Source of the DNA: an uncultured Bacilli bacterium
Lineage (GTDB): Bacteria; Bacillota_I; Bacilli_A; RFN20; CAG-826
Reading direction: 5' to 3'
DNA length: 64,000 nucleotides
Assembly (NCBI GenBank): GCA_944372115.1
Contig: CALVYH010000003.1
Span: 62,001 to 126,000 of the forward strand
Under the pieces are notes generated by a model, which was not told the DNA's origin, searched no databases, and was given only the letters and a program-made list of their open reading frames with translations. Each line of letters begins with the position of its first letter. The first letter of the stretch is position 1. Shown here piece after piece: positions 58,996 through 64,000 of this stretch. The position numbers and the translations under genes were made by a program.

Positions 58996-59556
58996 ATGAT
59001 TAATAACGAAGAAATTGGATTAAGAATTAAAAATTTAAGAAAAGAGAAAAATATTTCACAAGAAGAGTTAGGTGAAAAAATAGGGATTAGTAAACAAGCT
59101 GTTTCTTATTTAGAAAGTGGAAGAAATCAAGTCTCCTTAGATATTTTGGATAAACTCCATACATTTTTTAATATCTCGATTGATGAGCTTTTTTATGGAG
59201 AAATAAAAGAAAAGGATGTAAATAATAAAGAAGATAATGAAAACATAGAAAAAATGACTAAAGAAGTAAATATTAAGAAAGAAACTAAAAGAACAATAAA
59301 AAAAGATCCATTATTTTTAATATTGTTAAGTATTTTGATATTACTTTTTATTGTTCTTCTTATTCAAATTATATATGCATGTTTAAATCCTATTTATTAT
59401 AACTACACAACAGAGATTGTTTTTTGGTTTGTTTTTATCGACACCAATGAATCGACAATATTTTTGATTTTTTTCATTATTTTTTCAATTTTATTTCTTA
59501 TAGATTTAATTTTATTATTTTTGAGGGTGTATTATGTTATTAAAAAGAAAAATTAA
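58996..59556 (+). CDS. Membrane-anchored XRE-family regulator
   Basis: The 186-residue protein has an N-terminal XRE (Cro/CI-type) helix-turn-helix at about residues 8-62 (ISQEELGEKIGISKQAVSYLE). A charged linker to residue 103 follows, then a membrane helix (about 105-129), a short outside segment and a second helix (about 153-178) with a basic tail. It is therefore a DNA-binding protein tethered to the membrane, suited to sensing the envelope and controlling nearby genes. An AGGA site precedes the ATG. It overlaps the next gene by 23 bases, so the pair is co-translated. It is the most likely reader of the palindromes at 58.3 and 60.6 kb; this is inference. Confidence 0.85.
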   Translation: MINNEEIGLRIKNLRKEKNISQEELGEKIGISKQAVSYLESGRNQVSLDILDKLHTFFNISIDELFYGEIKEKDVNNKEDNENIEKMTKEVNIKKETKRTIKKDPLFLILLSILILLFIVLLIQIIYACLNPIYYNYTTEIVFWFVFIDTNESTIFLIFFIIFSILFLIDLILLFLRVYYVIKKKN

Positions 59557-60574
59557 TTTATTTGTTTTATTTTTTTCACTTTTATCTATTTCTTCATGTA
59601 ATTTAAAAACTAATGAAGAAATAGATAGTTTTACTATTAATGATTTAAAAGATAAGTATAAATTAAATAGTAATAATAATGTTATTGATTTTGGAGATAG
59701 CTTAAAAATCGTAATAGATGATTTAAGTTTTTTAAATGATAATAACGAAAAAGCAAAAAGAAGTAGTAATGATGAAGAAATAGAGTGCTTTGTTTTTGCT
59801 AATTATTTTAAAGAAGACGGTGATAAAACAATTAGTGGAACATTAAGTGCTACTGAATATAGTAGCCCAAAAGATATTGATAATCTTTTAGAATATGTTT
59901 CTACTGATCTGTATAATTTATTAATTACCCCATATGATTATATTGAACTCGATATTGGTAGTGACTGGAATTTTATTAATTCTACACTGGACTATGCAAC
60001 GGTGTCTGATGAAAATCAAATTGGCGCAATAATAACAAATAATATTTCTCATTATTCTATGAAATATAAAGCTTCAGCAAATAGTTATTACTATGAAGAT
60101 TTATGTTTAAATCAAATTAAAATTAAACCTTTAAGGTATAAAGATATACGTGTCAACGAATTAGATTTTTATTTTGATACAAATAATTTAGACCACGGTG
60201 TTAGTGAACGTTTTCCACCTCGAAACGATAATGGTTTAGTTTATGGGTCTTTTTCATTGCTAATCAAAGAACAATTTTTTGGATATTCTTATGAAGCTTT
60301 ATCAAATACTCCAAAAACGGATCTTTATTTATATGATAACAATAATATTTCTATACATTTCGAATACGTAAATTCTAATAAAGGAAGTGGAAAAGAAGTT
60401 GACTATGCTTCTGGGTCATCAATGCAAGCTTGTAACGCTGTTTACACTTCTCAAAACGATTCGGACTTTATAATGGAAACTAAAACCGAAATCACACTTT
60501 TAGAATATAAGGGTAATCCATTTGATTTTGGTAAAGCTAAGTTTGTAATTGAAAAAGATTTGAATTCAAAATAA
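59534..60574 (+). CDS. Large lipoprotein of unknown function
   Basis: This 346-residue protein carries a lipoprotein signal (MLLKRKINL, hydrophobic core, lipobox ISSC with Cys22). The mature part is Asn/Asp/Ser/Tyr-rich, without membrane segments, and seems to be mostly beta-structure. I recognise no domain. A GAGGGTG site lies in the end of the regulator gene, and the 23-base overlap shows coupling with the membrane-anchored regulator. It may be the external sensor or the product that the regulator monitors. It ends before the second pair of operators. Confidence 0.75.
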   Translation: MLLKRKINLFVLFFSLLSISSCNLKTNEEIDSFTINDLKDKYKLNSNNNVIDFGDSLKIVIDDLSFLNDNNEKAKRSSNDEEIECFVFANYFKEDGDKTISGTLSATEYSSPKDIDNLLEYVSTDLYNLLITPYDYIELDIGSDWNFINSTLDYATVSDENQIGAIITNNISHYSMKYKASANSYYYEDLCLNQIKIKPLRYKDIRVNELDFYFDTNNLDHGVSERFPPRNDNGLVYGSFSLLIKEQFFGYSYEALSNTPKTDLYLYDNNNISIHFEYVNSNKGSGKEVDYASGSSMQACNAVYTSQNDSDFIMETKTEITLLEYKGNPFDFGKAKFVIEKDLNSK

Positions 60575-60599
60575 TTTTATTTTTATAAATAATAGTTAA

Positions 60600-60649
60600 A
60601 GTCAACTATTGGTTGACGAAATTTTGTTAGAGTAAACTATAAGTTTATT
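60600..60649 (+). promoter_or_regulatory. Paired palindromic operators, locus 2
   Basis: AGTCAACT-N3-GGTTGACG is centred at 60609 and AGTAAACT-N3-AGTTTATT at 60640, 31 bases apart as at locus 1. TTGACG (60613-60618) and TATAAG (60638-60643) would form a promoter with a 19-base spacer, at the same positions within the palindromes as at locus 1. It precedes the protease gene. Confidence 0.65.
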
Positions 60650-60695
60650 GAAATTTTTGTTCCATTTGTGTAAATTTAGATCGGGGGTAATACTA

Positions 60696-62033
60696 ATGAA
60701 CATAATAAATATAATCTTACAAACTGCATTAAGTTTATCGGCTGCTTTAGTGTATGATAAAGCAATAATATATACACATAATTTTGAAGCAACAAATTCT
60801 TTAACTTTAGGGTCTAGAGAACAAAGGAATTTTAAATTAAATTTTTTAGATAATGAGCAGTATTGTTTATATGAAATAAGAACAAAAGGAGATTGCGATA
60901 CATATTTAGAACTTTATGCCGATGGAAAACTCATTAAAAGTAATGATAATGATGGTGGATCTAAAAACTCTGTAATTTATTTTAAAAGAGATGAAGGAGT
61001 TTCTTATTCCTATATTGTGAAAAATAATGATTTAGATAAAAAAACCTTTACAATTAAGTTTTTACCTGAATATCCAATGTATTTTAATAGTGTAAATTTA
61101 CCAGATGATCCAAACGGAGGAAATGCAATTAACACCGTAAATGACATCGAAGATATTATAGATGATCTTAATAGCACTGGATATTATGTTTATAATTGTA
61201 TTAACGCTTCTTTTTCAGATATGAACACAGAAGGTACTAATGGAAGGAATAAATTTAATAATAAATATTATTTTATAAGTAGTCATGGCGGTGAGTATGG
61301 AAGAATAACATTTAATTTAAATTCTAAAGTTTATGCCTCTTCTTTTCCTATAATGGATAAATGCGAAGTTGCAATTTTTGCAATTTGTTATGGAGGTAAA
61401 GAAGGAAATGCAGCCGATTATGTTGTTAAAAATAAGTCTGTAAAAAACTCTATTGGATGGCCGGGACTCACTTATACCGATACTTCTAAAACATTTACAG
61501 ATACCCTCTTCTATTGTTTTAAGTATGGCGATAATATTTATGAAGCTGCCAATGAAGCTTTAAACAAAATTAATTCGGTTTATTGGTATAAGAATTTATT
61601 TAATACATGGGGTGATGATACAATTAAAAATTTTAAAATCTATGGATTAAATGAAAGTGCCTTGCAAAGTAATTTAAAAGCCTTAAATATTGATGTAAAT
61701 TATAAATATAAATTTGAGATAGATGAAAATTTTCTCAAATTAATGACTGATTATTCTTTTAATAATCAAGATTATAAAATTTTATGCATTAATAATGTTG
61801 GGACAAATTTTGTGGCTAAAAAGATTGGTGGTAAATATTATGCAAATTTTCAAGATTTCGATTTAAATTTTATTAGTGAACATGAAACAACCAATCAAAT
61901 ACTTTATATTTTTGATGGCGAAGAATACCATAACATTGAAATTCTAAAAAAGAATAATCAAAATATTTTTTATGATTTTGTAGAAAATAAAATTTTAAAT
62001 TTTGAAAGTTTAAAGAGGTTAATTGAATTATGA
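60696..62033 (+). CDS. Secreted clan-CD cysteine protease (gingipain/caspase-like)
   Basis: The 445-residue protein is probably secreted. It starts with a hydrophobic segment (residues 2-19). A beta domain at about 30-110 resembles bacterial pre-peptidase C-terminal (PPC) domains (CDTYLELYADGKLI). A catalytic domain follows with a His in FISSHGGEYG (His197) and a Cys in VAIFAICYGGKEG (Cys231). A hydrophobic strand before each catalytic residue is the signature of clan CD. The 34-residue spacing is very close to that of gingipain RgpB as I recall it. I choose the ATG at 60696 because GGGGG precedes it; a TTG at 60648 lies in the promoter region and lacks a ribosome binding site. It ends with TGA overlapping the next start (ATGA). 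Confidence 0.75.
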   Translation: MNIINIILQTALSLSAALVYDKAIIYTHNFEATNSLTLGSREQRNFKLNFLDNEQYCLYEIRTKGDCDTYLELYADGKLIKSNDNDGGSKNSVIYFKRDEGVSYSYIVKNNDLDKKTFTIKFLPEYPMYFNSVNLPDDPNGGNAINTVNDIEDIIDDLNSTGYYVYNCINASFSDMNTEGTNGRNKFNNKYYFISSHGGEYGRITFNLNSKVYASSFPIMDKCEVAIFAICYGGKEGNAADYVVKNKSVKNSIGWPGLTYTDTSKTFTDTLFYCFKYGDNIYEAANEALNKINSVYWYKNLFNTWGDDTIKNFKIYGLNESALQSNLKALNIDVNYKYKFEIDENFLKLMTDYSFNNQDYKILCINNVGTNFVAKKIGGKYYANFQDFDLNFISEHETTNQILYIFDGEEYHNIEILKKNNQNIFYDFVENKILNFESLKRLIEL

Positions 62034-62494
62034 GAAAACAATTTTTAATATTAGTTTCTATATTTAACTTAGCATTATTAAATTCTTGTTCTTGGTTTTA
62101 TCCATATTTAAATGTTAAATCTTATGTTAATAAGAATTCTGGTTCTTTAGTTGGAGTTTTATTAAGAGATAAATCAGATTTAATAAAAATTAAAAATGAC
62201 AAAAACGAGGAAGATTTTTTAAACGATTTTTCATCTATTAAAAGATCTAATAAAGATAAAGGAGATAAATGCGGACTTGATGAATTTTATGTTGTATATT
62301 ATTCTTCTAAAAATGATAATTATTTTGGATATGGCAGAAGAATTTTTTTAATTTTTGATAATTTTTCTATAGATAATCTCGAAGAAATAACTATTAGAGA
62401 AAGTAATGTTTGCTATGCAGAATCTATAAATAAATATTTTGAGGTATGTAATAATTACTTTGATTTGCCTTGGGAGATAAGTGTTTGTGCCTAG
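62030..62494 (+). CDS. Small lipoprotein, copy 2 of a duplicated pair
   Basis: This 154-residue lipoprotein has the same length as the one at 58416 and is highly similar throughout. The lipobox LNSC (Cys20), the charged middle and the FGYGRRIFL segment are shared, and 133 bases are identical at DNA level. Differences gather in the last third. It starts within the protease stop codon, with AGAGG upstream, so the two are translated together. A role as inhibitor, substrate or surface anchor for the protease would fit but is speculation. Cys positions are mostly conserved between the copies. Confidence 0.78.
   Translation: MRKQFLILVSIFNLALLNSCSWFYPYLNVKSYVNKNSGSLVGVLLRDKSDLIKIKNDKNEEDFLNDFSSIKRSNKDKGDKCGLDEFYVVYYSSKNDNYFGYGRRIFLIFDNFSIDNLEEITIRESNVCYAESINKYFEVCNNYFDLPWEISVCA
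62143..62275 (+). repeat. 133-base exact direct repeat, copy 2
   Basis: Identical to 58529-58661, at a distance of 3614 bases in the same orientation. Confidence 0.95.
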
Positions 62495-62523
62495 TGTATA
62501 TTTTATATTTAATAAAATATACA
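62495..62523. other. Perfect 12-5-12 inverted repeat after lipoprotein copy 2
   Basis: TGTATATTTTAT and ATAAAATATACA flank a 5-base loop immediately after the stop codon. The stem is AT-only apart from two pairs and lacks a long T tract, so it is either a weak terminator or an operator for the following transporter gene. Confidence 0.5.
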
Positions 62524-62576
62524 TTTGAACATTCCTCTGTTCCTAATATACAAAATTATTGAGAATTTACTAATTT

Positions 62577-64000
62577 ATGATAAAAATAGAATCAATTTCA
62601 AAAATATATAAATTAAAAAAGAAAAAAGAAGTAAAAGCTTTAGATAATGTTTCTCTTACATTTTCAGGTAATGGAATTACCTTTATTTTAGGAAAATCTG
62701 GAAGTGGTAAATCTACTCTATTAAATATTTTAGGTGGATTAGATAAACCAACTAGCGGGGAATTAATTATCGATGGTAAAAATACTTCTACATTTAAAGA
62801 ATCTGATTATGATGATTATCGTAATAATTATTTAGGTTTTATTTTTCAAGATTATAATTTACTAGATGAGTTCAATGTTATCAATAACATTGAACTATCT
62901 TTAAAAATTAAAAATAGTGAATGTAATAAAGAAAAAATAGATAAAATATTAGAAGACTTGGAAATTAAAGATTTATCTTTAAGAAAAATTAACGAATTAA
63001 GTGGAGGACAAAAACAAAGAGTAGCAATTGCTAGAGCTTTAGTTAAAGAACCATCTTTAATTTTAGCTGATGAGCCAACTGGAGCACTTGATGAAGATAC
63101 AAGTTTACAATTAATGGAAGTTTTAAAAAGATTAAGCAAAGATAAATTAATTATTGTTGTATCGCATAACCGTGAATTAGCTTCTAAATTTGGAGATAGA
63201 ATTATTGAACTTAAAGATGGAAAGATAATTTCGGATACATTAAATACAAAAGAAGAAATAAATGAATCTAATAATCAAAATGAATCTTCACTTGATAAAA
63301 GTTACCATAAAGGTAAATTACCTTTATTAACTAGTCTTAAAATTGGTCTTCGTAATTTAAGATTAAAAAAAGTTAAATTATTTTTCACTCTTTTTCTTTC
63401 GTTTTTCTCATTTACTCTTTTTGGTTTAGTTTCAACTTTAATATTTTTTAATGGTGAAAATGTAACTGCTTCAGCATTAAAAAGTATAGATACTAATTCA
63501 TATATAATTTTTAAAAATAACCAAAATCCTACTATTTCTTTTAATAATAATTTAAGCGAATTAAAAACTTTAGAAGAAGAATTTAATATAAATATTGATC
63601 CAATAAGTACATCTTTAGATTATAATTCATCTTCTAGTAATACTAACTTTTATCCATTAGATTTAAATGGAAAATTAACTTCAATTTATGGAGAAATATA
63701 TCTTGATGAAAGTAGAATCAATAATCTAGGTTTTTCTTTGGTTGATGGAAAATATCCTTCAAAAAAAGATGAAATTGCTTTAACAGATTTTCATTTTCTT
63801 AATTTTACTCAATTTGGATTTACTGATTATACCGATTCTTCTGATGGAAAAATAATTGAGCCAAGTGAAATTAAAAACTACTCTGATTTAACTGGAAAAA
63901 TCATTAATATTGGTGGTAAAAAATTTAAAATAACTGGATTTATAAAAACTAATATTGCTGAAGATTTTTTAAATAAATTTTCACTTATTTATAATAATGA
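62577..64000 (+). CDS. MacB-type ABC transporter, ATPase-permease fusion (cut by window end)
   Basis: The frame opens at ATG 62577 and is still open at the window end, so at least 474 residues are present. The ATPase covers residues 1-220, with Walker A GKSGSGKST (about 38), signature LSGGQKQR and Walker B ILADEPTGALDED. A linker follows, then a first membrane helix (about 265-285, KLFFTLFLSFFSFTLFGLV) and the beginning of an extracytoplasmic domain. The layout equals that of the transporter at 40935, its paralogue, with moderate similarity in the ATPase. It lacks a clear ribosome binding site. Position next to the lipoprotein-protease genes suggests involvement in handling lipoproteins or peptides at the surface. 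Confidence 0.9.
   Translation, partial: MIKIESISKIYKLKKKKEVKALDNVSLTFSGNGITFILGKSGSGKSTLLNILGGLDKPTSGELIIDGKNTSTFKESDYDDYRNNYLGFIFQDYNLLDEFNVINNIELSLKIKNSECNKEKIDKILEDLEIKDLSLRKINELSGGQKQRVAIARALVKEPSLILADEPTGALDEDTSLQLMEVLKRLSKDKLIIVVSHNRELASKFGDRIIELKDGKIISDTLNTKEEINESNNQNESSLDKSYHKGKLPLLTSLKIGLRNLRLKKVKLFFTLFLSFFSFTLFGLVSTLIFFNGENVTASALKSIDTNSYIIFKNNQNPTISFNNNLSELKTLEEEFNINIDPISTSLDYNSSSSNTNFYPLDLNGKLTSIYGEIYLDESRINNLGFSLVDGKYPSKKDEIALTDFHFLNFTQFGFTDYTDSSDGKIIEPSEIKNYSDLTGKIINIGGKKFKITGFIKTNIAEDFLNKFSLIYNN

Noticed and set aside
60648-60695. TTG start extending the protease by 16 residues
   Set aside because: It lies within the second palindrome of the promoter region, has no ribosome binding site, and GGGGG precedes the inner ATG at 60696.
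1-64000. Reassigned UGA codon as in Mycoplasma
   Set aside because: Genes end at UGA in clear contexts (43647-43649, 62031-62033) and core genes are full length in the standard code with UGG for Trp.
1-64000. tRNA or rRNA genes, CRISPR arrays, insertion sequences, prophage
   Set aside because: I looked for cloverleaf TpsiC-like sequences, regularly spaced repeats and transposase or integrase motifs and found none I could support.

Overview
The window comes from a very AT-rich, low-GC Bacillota chromosome. Gene content and order resemble reduced Bacilli near Mollicutes/Erysipelotrichia, as in uncultured gut 'RF39-like' lineages; this placement is inference. UGA is used as a stop (for example at 43647-43649 and 62031-62033) and core genes read full length in the standard code. 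I see no tRNA or rRNA gene, CRISPR array, transposase or phage gene.

The window is centred on the replication origin. Genes left of about 28.8 kb are mostly on the minus strand and genes right of it mostly on the plus strand, so most point away from oriC. DnaA-box clusters flank dnaA on both sides (about 29.03-29.19 kb and 30.64-30.67 kb), and about a dozen parS-like CACGTG palindromes are scattered across all 64 kb.

Layout: (1) 0-0.6 kb, 3' end of thioredoxin reductase. (2) 0.65-11.1 kb, minus strand, a reduced form of the Bacillus cluster pth-mfd-rqcP-tilS-ftsH-dus-lysS, without divIC or hpt. (3) 11.3-15.9 kb, a TetR regulator and a heterodimeric ABC exporter. (4) 16-21.5 kb, a lipoprotein, an FGGY sugar kinase divergent from pyruvate phosphate dikinase, and a zinc-ribbon membrane protein. 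(5) 21.5-28.8 kb, minus strand, rpmH-rnpA-yidC-khpB-mnmE-tatD-rnmV-ksgA-ispE. (6) 29.3-40.8 kb, dnaA-dnaN-rlbA-recF-gyrB-gyrA-glycosyltransferase-serS-SRP RNA-tadA. (7) 40.9-46.7 kb, a fused MacB-type ABC transporter, a P-type ATPase and a TetR-like regulator. (8) 46.9-57.2 kb, a degenerate M50-like membrane protein, MscL, DegV, TldE/TldD and a very long SWIM-SNF2 helicase. (9) 57.3-64 kb, an accessory envelope island.

The island is the best candidate for an undescribed system. It holds a KAP-type P-loop ATPase, a membrane-anchored XRE regulator, two nearly duplicate small lipoproteins, a larger lipoprotein, a secreted clan-CD (gingipain/caspase-like) cysteine protease and the start of a second MacB-type transporter. 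The two units carrying the duplicated lipoproteins are each preceded by a pair of 8-3-8 palindromes with the same 31-bp centre spacing, which suggests one regulator controls both.
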